The position numbers and the translations under genes are program-made. Shown one piece after another: positions 12,365 to 27,385 of a stretch of 64,000 bases of DNA. The DNA comes from Bufo bufo. Taxonomy: Eukaryota > Chordata > Amphibia > Anura > Bufonidae. The notes beneath the pieces are model-generated. The model made no database searches, was not told the DNA's origin, and was given only the letters and a program-made list of their open reading frames with translations. Every line of letters starts with the position of its first letter. Position 1 is the first letter of the stretch. The stretch is from the NCBI RefSeq assembly GCF_905171765.1, contig NC_053392.1:407754565-407818564 (forward strand), read 5' to 3'.

Positions 12365-12675
12365 AGGGGTTCTCTGGGACTTAGAGATAGATGTCCTATC
12401 CTCAAGATAGGTAATCAAGATCATATTAGTGGGAGTCAGACACCCAGCACCCCCACTGATCATCTGTTTTAGGCAGCCATTGGTATTCCACTCTGTTGAC
12501 TTAAGACTCTCTCCAATATGAAGTTACCAGCGCACTAATGGGAACTGAGCTGTTATACTCCGACATAGCTATTACAAAGTGGATGGAGCAAGCAGCGGCC
12601 CAAAAAAGCTGATCAGTGGGGGTGCCAGGTGTGGGACCTCAACTGACCTGAATATCTACATCCCAGAAAATGCCT
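12365..12675. mobile_element. TTAA-flanked MITE, 311 bp
   Basis: TTAA at 12361-12364 and 12676-12679 flanks a segment starting AGGGGTTCTCTGGGA and ending with its near-complement TCCCAGAAAATGCCT. A TTAA duplication is characteristic of piggyBac-type insertion. There is no coding capacity. Confidence 0.7.
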
Positions 12676-12709
12676 TTAAATATTCAGATTTATAAGTTGT
12701 ATTTATTAA

Positions 12710-13086
12710 AGGGTAATTCCGGTTATCCCCTACCCACATGATAGTGGAGAAAGATTAGATCAGTGGGAGTCCTACTGCTGGAACCCCCACCTATCATGAG
12801 AGCCCAGGACCCGTACCCCATGGAGCCCCTGAAAATGAGCTCATCTGATCCATTTATTTCTATGGGTGTCCTGGAGATAGCTTAATATAGAGCTTGGTTA
12901 TCTCCGGATCTCCCATGGAAATGAATGGAGTGGATGAGCGCATGCCCAACTGGCTGCTCAGTTCATTTCTGAGGGGTCGTGTTCTCGTGATTGGTGGGGG
13001 ATCCCAGCGGTAAGACTCCCACTGACCTAACAGTTAACCCGTATGCTGTGGATAGGGGATGACTTAATAAAATCGGAATACCCCCT
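12710..13086. mobile_element. TTAA-flanked MITE, 377 bp
   Basis: TTAA at 12706-12709 and 13087-13090 brackets a segment with inverted ends (AGGGTAATTCCGGTTATCCC on the left, GGGGATGA...CGGAATACCCCCT on the right). Its interior is non-coding. It lies 30 bp from a sibling MITE with similar AGGG termini. Confidence 0.7.
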
Positions 13087-13629
13087 TTAAAGGGCAATTT
13101 CACCTGAAGTTCATTTATACTAGTACACTGTTGCAATGAAAATTTTTCTCATGGTCCAAAATTATTTTTATCAATTTTTGAGGGTAAGCTACCCCTAAGA
13201 AATATAATAATTAAAAATTAAGATAGAGCTCATCTCCTAAACACAATGGGAAGGATGTAAGCGCTCGGCAAGTAGTGTCAGCTCACATCTTCTAGTGTAG
13301 CAAATTTTTCCCCGGTATTAGTGGAACTGTTCTGCTTCACTTCAGTATGGTGGAAGGTCAAACGATTAAGTGATCAATGCCACAGCTACCATTTTATTTT
13401 AGCTTCTAAGGTTGATATCTGGGAGGTTAAGCAGTTGCAGTGCATGTACCTCTTATAAAACACTTGTGTGGCATAGCTCTAGGCTACCTACTGTATATTT
13501 TTAAAAAGACTGTCATGTTAAAACAGCATATTAAATGGTTTTCAAGAGCTAATGCTGCAACAAGGCTTCTATAATAATCACAAGCAATGCTATCTAAAAA
13601 AAAAAAAAAGCCAAGTCAAGGTAGTGTTA

Positions 13630-13836
<207 letters not shown>

Positions 13837-14326
13837 CTAGAACAAAAAACAAATCAAAAAGAATATTAAAGAAAATTGTGGAATTATTCTTTATTTTAAA
13901 TCATCTATCTGCAAATTATGATGCAATAGTTTATTTGTATAGTGTGTACTTGAGAAATACAAGATAAAATACTAAAGAAAAAATATACTAATTCTCCCTG
14001 CACTCTACTAGACGTTTCTAGCCACTCATGTATCAAAACAGGACATTTTAGAGAAATTGGAATTTATTAAAATAACAGTATCCTCACCAAATCTGAATTT
14101 GAGTCTATGTTCCTAAAAGGAAGATCTTTTAAAATTAAGCACATTTCAGAAATGGCCTGCTTGTCTTCATAATGCATTAAATCCACTATCTTCGTATTAC
14201 TATGATCATCATTACTGTTTCTACAGGAATATAACAGATAACTATATTTGTGTTAACCATTGAAGGTTGAAGTGTTACTTCAGGCTGGATTTACAAAATA
14301 GTTTATGCCTTAGAAAATGCAGTTTA

Positions 14327-14900
14327 GGGCTCTTTCACACTTGCGTTGTCCGGATCCGGCGTGTACTCCATTTGCCGGAATTACACTCCGGATCCGAAAA
14401 AACGCAAGTGTACTGAAAGCATTTGAAGACGGAACCGTCTTCCAAATGCTTTCAGTGTTACTATGGCACCCAGGACGCTATTAAAGTCCTGGCTGCCATA
14501 GTAGTAGTGGGGAGCGGGGGAGCAGTATACTTACCGTCCGTGCGGCCCCCGGGGCGCTCCAGAATGACGTCAGAGCGCCCCATGCGCATGGATGACGTCG
14601 AAACGACGTTTAGCTTAAGGCCGGATCCGGATCAATGCCTTTCAATGGGCATTAATTCCGGATCCGGCCTTGCGGCAAGTGTTCCGGATTTTTGGCCGGA
14701 GCAAAAAGCGCAGCATGCTGCGGTATTTTCTCCGGCCAAAAAACGTTACGTTCCGGAACTGAAGACATCCTGATGCATCCTGAACGGATTTCTCTCCATT
14801 CAAAATGCATTAGGATAATCCTGATCAGGATTCTTCCAGCATAGAGCCCCGACGACGGAACTCTATGCCGGAAGACAAGAACGCAAGTGTGAAAGAGCCC
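14327..14900. mobile_element. Harbinger-like MITE (GGGCTCTTTCACACTTGCG family), 574 bp
   Basis: Terminal inverted repeats GGGCTCTTTCACACTTGCG and their complement are flanked by TTA at 14324-14326 and 14901-14903. The interior is rich in CCGGATCCGG and GACGTC words. Copies of the same family lie at 25073 and 27610. No transposase is encoded. Confidence 0.85.
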
Positions 14901-14903
14901 TTA

Positions 14904-15708
14904 GAGGTGCACTTACTCACATGTTAGGGTTCTGCAAGTTCTGCAATTAGTAAAAAATTGTAGCAGAAGCAATTTAACTTAGCGGGGGAAGCTATGAGTA
15001 ATAACTTTTGCACATATTTACTAAGTTCTCTGCGCCAAAAAATCTGTCTAAAAACTTGGCACAGCTAAGATTTTCACACTTTTCTCCAACATGCCTGACA
15101 AGGGGGCAGAGCCCTAGATGCACCATTTTGTGCCAAAATTTTGACACTATTCTGGCATAAATATCGGTCTCAAAGTATGTGAAGTGTGAATATGGAGTTT
15201 CTGATCATTTGGAATTCATTGGGTCTGATAAAATTATCCAGACCTATGTATAAATGGAATATTTGTCTGCCATGTCTATTTCAGACCTTGACTATTTCTG
15301 TCAACATGAATAAAGAAACTGGTGTGGAAAATTTGTGAAAGGCTTTGTCCATTTTATCTGATAAGACTGGAGGACACTTGTACAAGGTATTGTTCCATTT
15401 ATTTGATGACCTCTAAATGAACAAGGATTTGTTTGTAAATGTGTGTGTAAAGAGTGAAGCATTGCCTGCATAGTTTGTCTTGGGATTCTGATTTGTTGTG
15501 AATCTAAAGCGTGTAATACAACTGTCAATTTTTCAGCAGAGGTTCGTAACGAGCATTCGTATGAAAGCTTGTTAGCGATCATCTTGCAGCGTACCCGATG
15601 ATTGAGCAAACGCTTGATCATCAAGCAATCCGAATCTTTTCACATGTTAAAAAAAAATTTGCATTTGCAGGCGGAAGATCGTGATGTATAATCACAATCT
15701 GCTGCCGG
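14904..15708. other. Intronic sequence, no call
   Basis: No exon or transposon protein was recognised. The stretch 15500-15708 appears to continue past the foldback insertion at 16543-16650 as one older repeat, because GCGATC and CGCT-rich words and the target sequence CAAACCAC occur on both sides. The minus ORF at 15301-15624 has no recognisable domain. Confidence 0.4.
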
Positions 15709-15721
15709 CAAACCACCATAC

Positions 15722-16529
15722 TGTGACCAAAGAAACCAACCAATAACCCCAAAGGGAATGAAGAGAACACTCATAAAATATATGCAGTTTTATTAATACA
15801 TGACACATATACACAAAATGACATAAGGCACAAGGTCATGGGAGGACGGGACGCCCTGTGTGTCGGGGCGACAATCCCCACCCTCACATGTACCGTACTA
15901 ACAGGGAAACAAACCAGAGAATCCAAGGATACTAAACCACTCACTGATGGGTCTAATGTATGTTACCCAAAAATGACATATGATTAGTTGCAAATCCAAA
16001 ATGTGCATAGTATCAACTGCTACCAGTACCGTGTTGCACTAGCTCATGAAGGTTGTAATGGCCAGCCTCTACAGTGTACCTCTACAGCTCTGTCCAGACA
16101 TCCGGTGCTTCCACACATCATAGGTAATTAACACATTTCATATGTTCACTGCTAGTGTCTATATGCATTAGTTATTTTTCTAGTATGTCTACCACTGCCG
16201 TGCCCTCGCTCTGTTTATATTTTACATTTGCGACCAGACCTTTTGTTTTCTAACCACTGCAGGCTATGAGTGGTTTGGTATCCTTGGATTCTCTGGTTTG
16301 TTTCCCTGCTAGTACGGTACATGTGAGGGTGGGGGCGTCCCGTCCTCCCATGACCTTGTGCCTTATGTCATTTTGTGTATATTTCATGTATTAATAAAAC
16401 TGCATATATTTTCTATGAGTGTTCTCTTCATTCCCTTTGGTGTTATTGGTTTGTTTCTTTGGTCACAGTATTGCACACTAGACCCCAGTGTATTGTATGT
16501 ATTATATTGGAGTTCGCTTATTGGTTGGG
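15722..16529. mobile_element. Foldback element with 13-bp target duplication
   Basis: Arms of roughly 210-230 bp (about 15722-15945 and 16262-16471) are inverted copies of each other. For example CACATGTACCGTACTA on the left mirrors TAGTACGGTACATGTG on the right. They enclose a unique loop of about 310 bp, and an asymmetric tail of about 58 bp follows the right arm. The insertion is bracketed by CAAACCACCATAC (15709-15721) and CAAACCACTATAC (16530-16542). Arm, tail and target-duplication architecture match the larger palindrome at 38949-40660. A Penelope-like origin is an inference. Confidence 0.7.
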
Positions 16530-16542
16530 CAAACCACTATAC

Positions 16543-19030
<2,488 letters not shown>

Positions 19031-20160
19031 TAAAGGGAACCTGTCACCGGGATTTTGTGTATAGAGCTAAGGACGTGGGTTGTTAGATGGCCACTAGCAC
19101 ATCCGCAATACCCGGTCCCCATAGCTCTGTGTGCTTTTATTGTGTAAAAAAATAATGATTCTATACATATGCAAATTAACCTGAGATGAGTCCTGTCCCC
19201 GACTTATCTCAAGGACAGGACTCATCTCAGGTTTAACTACAGAATCAGGCCAATAAATATTGAGTTTTGTTTGACTGTTAACCCTTGCTTTCTTACTGGA
19301 CAAAATGGATTAAAATGGAAAATTTTACAAAAAATAGCTGTTTTGGCATCGTTTTTATTTTTTATTATTTACAACGTTCATCTGACAGGTTAGATCATGT
19401 GCTATTTTTATAGAGCAGGTTCTTACTGACGCAGGGATACCTAATATGTTTACTTTTTTAAATTTATTTAGGTTTTACACTAATATTTTTTAAACCTTTT
19501 TTACACCTTTGCAAAAAAATTTTTTAACGGTGTTCACTTGAGCGGTTAGGTCCTGTGGTATTTTTATAGAGCAGGTTCTTACAGACACGGCGATACGTAA
19601 TATGTCTATTTTTAATTATTTTTTACGTTTAACATAAAGCATTTTTGAAACAAAAATACTGAGAGCCATATTTTATTTATTTTTTTGGCCGATTGTCTTA
19701 GGTAGGGGCTCATTTTTTTCGGGATGAGCTGACGGTTAGATTGGCACTATTTTGGGGGGCATACATCTTTTTGATCGCTTGGTGTTGCACCTTTAGTGAT
19801 GTAAGGTGAAATTTTTTTTTTTATTTAGCACATTTTTTTTAAAATTTATTTTATTTATGGTGTTCATCTGAGGGGTTAGGTCATGTGATATGTTTATAGA
19901 GCCGGTCGATACTGACGTGGCGATACTTTATTTTGGGAAAAGGACGCTTTTTTTGAAACTTTACAAAAAAAATTTAAAACTTTATTTATTTAACTTTATT
20001 ACACTTTATTTTTTGTCCCACTCTGGGACTTCATCTTATGGGGTCTGATCCCCTTTACAATGCATTCCAATACTTCTGTATTGGAATGCATTGGCTGTAT
20101 GAGTAATACACCTTATGGACTCGGACATCAGGGTGTACCTGTACGCTCTGTGTCCGCAAG
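19031..20160. repeat. Dispersed AT-rich repeat copy with internal duplications
   Basis: It starts with AAAGGGAACCTGTCACCGGG and then repeats units such as TATTTTTATAGAGCAGGTTCTTA and GATCGCTTGG several times. It is the same family as 900-4672, mostly in the opposite orientation. It ends with the GTACGCTCTGTGTCCGCAAG motif next to the LINE. It has no coding capacity. Confidence 0.6.
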
Positions 20161-21690
20161 AGGTTAAGAGAAAAAAATTCCCTGGATAAATGACCCTCCT
20201 TCAGAAATCTGGTAACTATAGCCTGTAATATTATTACTCTCCAGAAATACATCCAGGCCCCTCTTGAACGCTTTTAGTGAATTCACCATCACCACCTCCT
20301 CAGGCAGAGAGTTCTATAGTCTCACTGCTCTTACCGTACAGAATTATGTTCTAGGCTTGTGTGAAAACCTTCTTTCTTCTAGACGCAGAGGATGTCCCCT
20401 TGTCACAGTCCTGGGAATAAATATATCATGGGGAAGATCTCTGTACTGATCCCTGATATATTTATACAAGGATATTAGATCTCCCCTTAGTCGCCTTTTT
20501 CTCTAAAGTGAATAACCCCAATTTTGATAATCTTTCAGGGTACTGTAGTCCACCCATTTCAGTTATTACTTTAGTTGCCCTCTTCTGAACCCTCTCCAGC
20601 TCTGCTATGTCTGCCTTGTTCACAGGAGCCCAGAACTGTACACAGTACTCCATGTGTAGTCTGACTAGTGATTTGCGAATTGGCAGGACTATGTTCCCAT
20701 CATGGGTATCTATTCCCCTTTTCATGTACCCCATTATTCTATTGGCCTTGAAAGCAGCTGCCTGACACTGGTTTCTATAGCTTGGCTTGCTGTCCACTAA
20801 AATCCCCAAGTCCTTTTCCATATCAGTGTTACCCAGTGTTTTACCATTTAGTATATACCAGTGACTTGCATTATTCCTTCCCATATGCATAACCTTACAT
20901 TTATCAGTGTTAAACCTCATCTGCCACTTCTCTGCCCAAGCCTCCAATCTATCCAGATCCATGTGTAGCAGTATACCTTCCTCTTTCGTGTTAATTATTT
21001 TACACAGTTTAGAATAATAGGCAAAGATTGATATATTACTGCGCAAGACTTCTACAAGATCATCAATAAATATACTGAAGAGAATAGGGCCCAATACTGA
21101 CCCCTGTGGTACCCCACTAGTGACAGTGACCCAATCTGAGTGTGTACCATTAATAAACACCCTCTGTTTTGTTTTCTATCACTGAGCTAGTTACTTACAT
21201 ACATACATTTTCCCCCAGTCCAATAATTCTAAGTTTATATACTAACCTTTTATGTGGTACAGTATCACATGCTTTGAGAAGTCAAGATATATGACCACCC
21301 CTGTCCAATTTACCTACTTCTAGAAACTCATGAAATTAGTTTGACAGGGGTGATTCCGCAAGAAGCCGTGACAATATGGTGTTATATGCATATTTACATT
21401 GAGATACTCATAGCATAGCATCTCTTCAAACAGTTTACCCACAACAGATATTAGACTTACTGGCCTATAGTTTCTTGGCTCTGTTTTTGACCCCTTATGA
21501 ATATTGGCACCACATTTGCTAAGCCCCAATCCTGTGGAAAACTCCCTGTCATTATAAAGTCCAGAAATAAGAGTCTGTCTATGACATTACTTAATTATAT
21601 AGGTGGGTGGATACCATGTGGACCAGGTGATTTGTCTATTTTAATATTTTTAAGACACGGCTGCACTTCCTCCTAGGTCAGACAGGCCAA
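20160..21690 (-). pseudogene. CR1/L2-type LINE fragment: reverse transcriptase C-terminal half and 3' end
   Basis: A 232-residue frame (20462-21160) contains TSGVPQGSVLGPILFSIFID, a hallmark of non-LTR reverse transcriptase. It continues through the thumb and C-terminal segment to PVNKADIAELERVQKRA. The catalytic FADD box reads FAYY, so both active-site aspartates are lost. Further upstream, an interrupted frame at 21320-21529 carries the NYRPVSLIS motif. The upstream part of the element is cut off at about 21690, where the poly-T end of the L1 begins, implying the L1 landed in this LINE. Confidence 0.88.
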
Positions 21691-22769
21691 TTTTTTTTTT
21701 ATTACTTAATTTTTATGCATTTACAAAACACATCATAAAAAAATACACACAAAACAAATTATATTTTTCAGTCAATTTTTTTTACCCAAGACCTCCCCCC
21801 ACACATCATCCCCCTGAGAGAGAATAATTTTTTTTTTAATCAAAATATATTGTTATTTAACCATTGGTTCCAAAGTTTGGAGAACCAATTCTTCATTCCC
21901 CTATTATAATATATTATCCTCTCTGTTTTCAACAGATTATCCACCAATCTCCTCCAGTCTATCACAGAAGGTGGGTCTTTTTCAATAAATTTTTCTAAAA
22001 ATGAGAAGTCTTGCTTGAAACAACAGTTTTGATTTTAGAGACCCGCAAATGTATTGTACCACCTAATATGCAGGCCACTGGATCTTCCTCTACTTGTACT
22101 CCCAATTTTTTTTTTTAACATTATCCGCCATCTCAGAACAGTATCGGAACAGTTTTGGACATCTCCAAACTAAGTTAAATAGGCATACTTGTTCCATGCC
22201 ACATCTAAAGCATTCACCTGTGGGTTTCAAACCCAATTCACCCAAACTCTGTAATATTTACTCCCGAATACTTAAAACTACTTCCTCTATCCACGACGGG
22301 TACATCAAAACACCTCTCCCCTTCTCCCTCTCCTAGTAACATCAAATGTGACTTTCCCCAATTTATTTTCAATCCTGAATAATATCAAATTTTTTCAATT
22401 ATACCCATTTATCCAACTCAAAATCTGTGTCACCTAAAAACAATAAAATATCATCTGCATACATTATTTTCTCCCTACCATATTGAAAACCCTTAATATC
22501 TTCATTTTCTCTAATAATTATCGCTAGTGACTCTATTGCAATTGCGAAGAGCATCGGGGATAGGGGACATGCCTGCCTAGTGCCCTTAAAAAGGGCAAAG
22601 GGCAGGGACATCACCCCATCCACAACCACCCTTACTCTAGGGGTGTGAATAAATCTATTTAATCCAATTTATAAAAGAATTCCCAAAACCAAAATATTTA
22701 AGAACCTCCCACAGATATTCCCACAGATATTCCCACTCTATGCAATCAAATGCTTTAGTTGCATCCAGT

Positions 22770-23985
22770 TACAATATCCTTTGGGGGGAAAAATGCCCCT
22801 GCGTCTTATGGGGCGAATGGTGACATTTTTACATCACGGGGAGGGACTGGGAGGGGGAGCTGGGGGCCGGCAATTTCGGCGAGGGCGGTGCAGTCACTGT
22901 AGTCCGGCCCCGCCACTCCAGTGCTGCACTATACAAATATAAAATGTCTCATTCAATTATAAGTGATTACACATTTACCCCCACTCCTAATATTACCGTA
23001 CATCCTAACCGCTTCTGTAGAATGCAGGCAGGCCGGGCGGGCGGCAGCGTAACTCCCTGATGTCACGTGCCTGCGCCACCTACTTTATGAATGAAGCAGG
23101 TGGCGCAGGCAAGTGACGTCAGTGAGTGACGTACCGGCCGCCCGGCCTGCGTTGTACAGCAGCTGTTAGGATGTACGGTAATATTAGGAGTGAGGGGGCA
23201 TGTGTAATCAGTTTTAATTGAATGAGACATTTTATATTTGTATACTGCAGCACTGCAGCGGCGGGGGGGGGGGAATCTGTGGATGACAGTTTTATGGGGA
23301 ACATCTGTGGATGGCACTGTTAAGGGGTGGGGGGTCTGTGGATGGCACTGTTATGGGGTGGGGGGTCTGTGGATTGCACTGTTATGGGGTGGGGGGTCTG
23401 TGGATGGCACATATATAACAGTGCCAGCCACAGATCCCCCCTGTAACAGTGCCAGCCACAGATCCCCCCTGTAACAGTGCCAGCCACAGATCCCCCTGTA
23501 ACAGTGCCAGCCACAGATCCCCTCTGTAACAGTGCCAGCCACAGATCCCCTCTGTAACAGTGCCAGCCACAGATCCCCTCTGTAACAGTGCCAGCCACAG
23601 ATCCCCCCCATAACAGTGCGTCATCCACAGATCCCCCCCATAACAGTGCGTCATCCACAGATCCCACCATAACAGTGCGTCATCCACAGATCCCCCATAA
23701 CAGTGCATCATCCACAGATCACCCATAACAGTGCCATCCCCAGATCCCCCCCATAACAGTGTCCTTCACAGATCCCCCCCATAACAGTGTCCTTCACAGA
23801 TCCCCCCATAACAGTGCCATCCACAGATCCCCAGTAATAGTGCCATCCACAGACCACCATTAGTTCCAAACCCACCAATAGCACACCTTTTGGTTAAAAA
23901 TATTTTTTTTCTTATTTTCCTCCCCAAAAACCTAGGTGCGTCTTATGGGCCGGTGCGTCTTATAGGGCGAAAAATACGGTACCTC
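22770..23985. mobile_element. DNA-transposon-like repeat with GCGTCTTAT termini, inside the L1
   Basis: The left end carries CTGCGTCTTATGGGGCGAA and the right end GCGTCTTATAGGGCGAAAA, in a repeat unlike the surrounding L1. The interior has a GC-rich block near 23000-23150, partly mirrored around a centre near 23075, and a minisatellite. I recall similar CGTATTTTTCGC termini from vertebrate DNA transposons but cannot name the family. Exact edges and target duplication were not resolved. Confidence 0.6.
23408..23860. repeat. Minisatellite, about 27-bp unit CAGTGCCAGCCACAGATCCC
   Basis: About fifteen tandem units alternate between CAGTGCCAGCCACAGATC and CAGTGCGTCATCCACAGATC variants. The reverse complement occurs at 23270-23400 (GATCTGTGGATGGCACTG-like units), making a local inverted arrangement. 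The repetitive reading frames on both strands are artefacts of the array. Confidence 0.9.
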
Positions 23986-24524
23986 AAATGATAACCCATC
24001 TCCTCCCGGAACCTTTTTATCTCTAGTTGAATTCAAAGCTCTCACTAATTCTTCCAATTGTATATTCTCCTCTAATTGATTTTTCTGAGCTTTCGTAAGC
24101 TTCATGAAGGGAATATTATTTAGATATTGACACAATTCCTCCTTTTTGCACAGAATTTTTGATTTATACAATTCTTGATAGTATACACTAAATACATTAC
24201 TGATCTGTTCAGGGGTTTTTACAATTTGTCCTTTATTATTCTTTATTGCACCTATCCAACTTTTTTGTGGTTGATTTTTAATTATTTTAGTCAAAAGCTT
24301 GCCCACTCTATCACCCTCTGCAAAAAACTTAGCCCACTGAAAAAATAGCGATGTTTGAGATTTTTCAATATATATTTCTTTTACTTTTTTTTGTTCTTCT
24401 TCCCAATTTCTCAAATTTTTTATGAGGGATCATATGCACAGCGTTCTTTTACTTCCTTTAACGTCTGTTCTGCACCCTGGATTTTACCATTTACTTTTTT
24501 TTTTTTCAATTACTCACTTTTTGG

Positions 24525-24933
24525 GCAGATCTGTCATTACAACTGCATGCATCCATCATGAACGGATCCGTTTGTATTATCTGTAACATAGCCAAGATGG
24601 AATCGTCATGAACTCCATTGAAAGTCAATGGGAGACGGATCTGTTTTCTATTGTGCCAGAGAAAACGGATCCGTCCACATTGACTTACATTGTGTGCCAG
24701 GACAGATCCGTTTGGCTCCGTTTTGTCAAGCGACAGCAAAACGCTGCAGGCAGCGCTTTGGTGTCCGCATCCAGAGCGCAATGGAGACTGATCGGAGGCA
24801 AACTGATGCATTCTGAGCAGATCCTTTTCCATTCAGAATGCATTAGGGCAAAACTGATCAGTTTTGGACCGCTTGTGAGAGCCCATCACGGATCTCACAA
24901 ACGGAAAGCTAAAATGCGAGTGTGAAAGTAGCC
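24525..24933. mobile_element. MITE (GGCTACTTTCACAC family), left end truncated
   Basis: The right end reads GCGAGTGTGAAAGTAGCC followed by TTA at 24934-24936. The interior has the ACGGATCCGTTTG words typical of the family at 25998 and 55831. The matching left terminus is missing, so the 5' edge is approximate. It lies between two pieces of L1 ORF2. Confidence 0.65.
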
Positions 24934-25072
24934 TTACTTGTTTATACAATATTCCTCTCAGAAATGCCTTCGCCGCATCCCAAACCACTTCAATTCTTCC
25001 TTAATATAATCCTTATCTTTTAGCAATTTAAACCAGTGGGGATTGAATCTAAATACCATTGGAACCTGTTAA

Positions 25073-25840
25073 GGGCTCTTTCACACTTGCATTATTGTCT
25101 TCCGGCATAGAGTTCCGTCGTCGGGGCTCTATGCCGGAAGAATCCTGATCAGGATTATCCTAATGCATTCTGAATGGAGAGAAATCCGTTCAGGATGCAT
25201 CAGGATGTCTTCAGTTCCGGAACGGAACGTTTGTTGGCCGGAGAAAATACCACAGCATGCTGCGCTTTTTGCTCCGGCCAAAAATCCGGAACACTTGCCG
25301 CAAGGCCGGATCCGGAATTAATGCCCATTGGAAGGCATTGATCCGGATCCGGCCTTAAGCTAAACGTCGTTTCGGCGCATTGCCGGAGCCGACATTTAGC
25401 TTTTTCAGAGTGGTTACCATGGCTGCCGGGATGCTAAAGTCCTGGCAGCCATGGTAAAGTGTAGCGGGGAGCGGGGGAGCAGCATACTTACCGTCCGTGC
25501 GGCTCCCCGGGCGCTCCAGAGTGACGTCAGGGCGCCCCAAGCGCATGGATCACGTGATCGCATGGATTACGTCATCCATGCGCATGGGGCGCTCTGACGT
25601 CATTCTGGAGCGCCCCGGGAGCCGCACGGACTGTAAGTATACCGCTCCCCTGCTCCCCGCTCCTACTATGGCAGCCAGGACTTTAATAGCGTCCTGGGTG
25701 CCATAGTAACACTGAAAGCATTTGGAAGACGGTTCCGTCTTCAAATGCTTTCAGTACACTTGCGTTTTTCCGGATCCGGCGGGCACCTCCGGCAACGGAA
25801 GTGCATGCCGGATCCCAACAACGCAAGTGTGAAAGAGGCC
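25073..25840. mobile_element. Harbinger-like MITE (GGGCTCTTTCACACTTGC family), 768 bp
   Basis: It is flanked by TAA at 25070-25072 and 25841-25843. It carries the same terminal repeat and GACGTC-rich interior as the MITEs at 14327 and 27610, with a palindromic centre near 25555. It separates the end of the L1 endonuclease from the VWDAAKAFLRG linker. Confidence 0.85.
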
Positions 25841-25997
25841 TAAGTCAAAGACCCAATCTCCATTACTACTGCACAATGATCTGACAGACACAGGAATATA
25901 TTTTATATTTGTTATTTTCTTTTCCAGCAGTTTTCTATTACCAAAAATCATATCTATCCTTCACCAGGTTTGATGTGTCTTTGAGTAGCAAGAATAA

Positions 25998-26496
25998 GGC
26001 TACTTTCACACTTGCTTTCGGAGCGGATCCGTCTGGTGTCTGCACAGACGGAACCGCTGCTATAGTGCAAACGATGGTATCCGTTCAGAACGGATCCGTC
26101 TGCATTATATTTCACAAAAAAAATCTAAGTGTGAAAGTTAGTCAGACGGATCCGTCCAGACTTTGCATTGAAAGTCAATGGGGGACGGATCCGTTTGAAA
26201 ATTGCACCATATTGTGTCAACTTCAAACTGATCTGTCCCCATTGACTTACATTGTAAGTCTGGACGGATCCGTTTGCCTCCGCACGGCCAGGCGGACACC
26301 TGAACGCTGCAAGCTGCGTTCGGGTGTCCGCCTGCTGAGCGGAACGGAGGCCAAGCAGAGCCAGACTGAGGCATTCTGAGCGGATCCGCATCCACTCAGA
26401 ATGCATTGGGGCTGGACGGATGCGTTCGGGGCCGCTTGTGAGAGCCTTCAAATGGAGCTCACAAGCGGAACCCCGAACGCAAGTGTGAAAGTAGCC
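25998..26496. mobile_element. Harbinger-like MITE (GGCTACTTTCACAC family), 499 bp
   Basis: TAA at 25995-25997 and TCA at 26497-26499 flank it, a TWA duplication with one mutation. The terminal repeat is GGCTACTTTCACACTTGC and the interior is dense in GGATCCGT. It interrupts the L1 endonuclease between DPEDQV and YSCYSKTH. Confidence 0.85.
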
Positions 26497-27385
26497 TCAA
26501 CCTGGTCTTCCGGATCATATAATCGCCAAACGTCGACCCAATCAAACTCCGCTATCAACCTGGCCAGATTAGTGTTGTGCGATGAGATCTTACTATTAAA
26601 TAGTCAGTCTTTACTTGGGTCAATCACTGCATTATAATCACCCACTGTAATCAATATACACTCTTGTCTTTCAATCATATATATCTGCAACTCATATAGT
26701 ACATCGGGTTTATACGGAGGTGGAATATAAATGTTTGCAATTACCATTGGCACATCATTGACCCTGCACTGCAAAAAGAGATACCTGCTGCAGTCATCTG
26801 CCGTAATTGCCATAAATTCATAATTAACTTTATTATGCACTAAAATAGAAACCCCTCTTGAATATGATGTATATACAGAGTGATATCATGCTCCTATCCA
26901 TATTTTTTCTACACAATTTATCAATTCTTTATCCAAGTGTGTTTCCTGGAGGCAGATGACGGCCGGCAAGTATCTCCCCATCCTGTCAAAAATAGCAAAC
27001 CTTTTCAACCTTTCTCTTAACACACGTACATTAAATGAGATAATTCTTATCATTCAAGAAATATTAATAATAAAAAATAAAAATATAAAAACTCTCTCAA
27101 GGAAACATATTCCAACCTCCCACCCCAAATCCCCCCACTGAATTGCTCCCAATTCTGTAAAAACAGAGAGCTACATACCCATGCATGTACTCCGTGTAAT
27201 CCCCTCCCACCCCAACCTAACCAACGAGTGGACTCAAGTTATCAATTGCTACATTTCACACAGGCCCTTCAAATCTGCCCATTCATTTGCTTCTTCGGGT
27301 GACTGAAAAAAATAAGAAAAAGATTTATCTTGAAACACCACTCGAAGTATAGCTGGAAAAACCAAGCTATATTTAACCCCAGCCT

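Larger units (their letters stand above)
22399..26880 (-). pseudogene. L1 ORF2 endonuclease and reverse transcriptase (interrupted)
   Basis: The endonuclease part at 26604-26840 contains NIYIPPP and the GDYNAVIDP catalytic segment. It runs to DVWRLYDPEDQV, where a MITE interrupts. It resumes beyond the MITE with YSCYSKTHQTW, a stop, and RIDMIFGN. After the next MITE the linker reads VWDAAKAFLRGILYK. RT begins at 24414, reaching VPGGDGLSFE. After an insertion it resumes with LDATKAFDCIEWEYL, KGTRQACPLSPMLF and the catalytic YADD near 22455. Roughly 100 residues expected between GDGLSFE and LDATKAFD are missing, so that insertion came with a deletion. Confidence 0.85.

Noticed and set aside
1..13600. 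Next downstream PDE10A exon
   Set aside because: I looked on the minus strand for the coding segment expected after SILQ and did not find it. It is presumably beyond the window or missed by eye.
15945..16262. Hammerhead in the loop of the foldback element (CTGATGG near 15950)
   Set aside because: The sequence lacks the GA of CTGANGA, and there is no paired stem II with a GAAA box nearby.
23320..23726. Overlapping minus-strand frames rich in W, G and C
   Set aside because: They lie over the 27-bp minisatellite and share the unit in every frame; no conserved domain.
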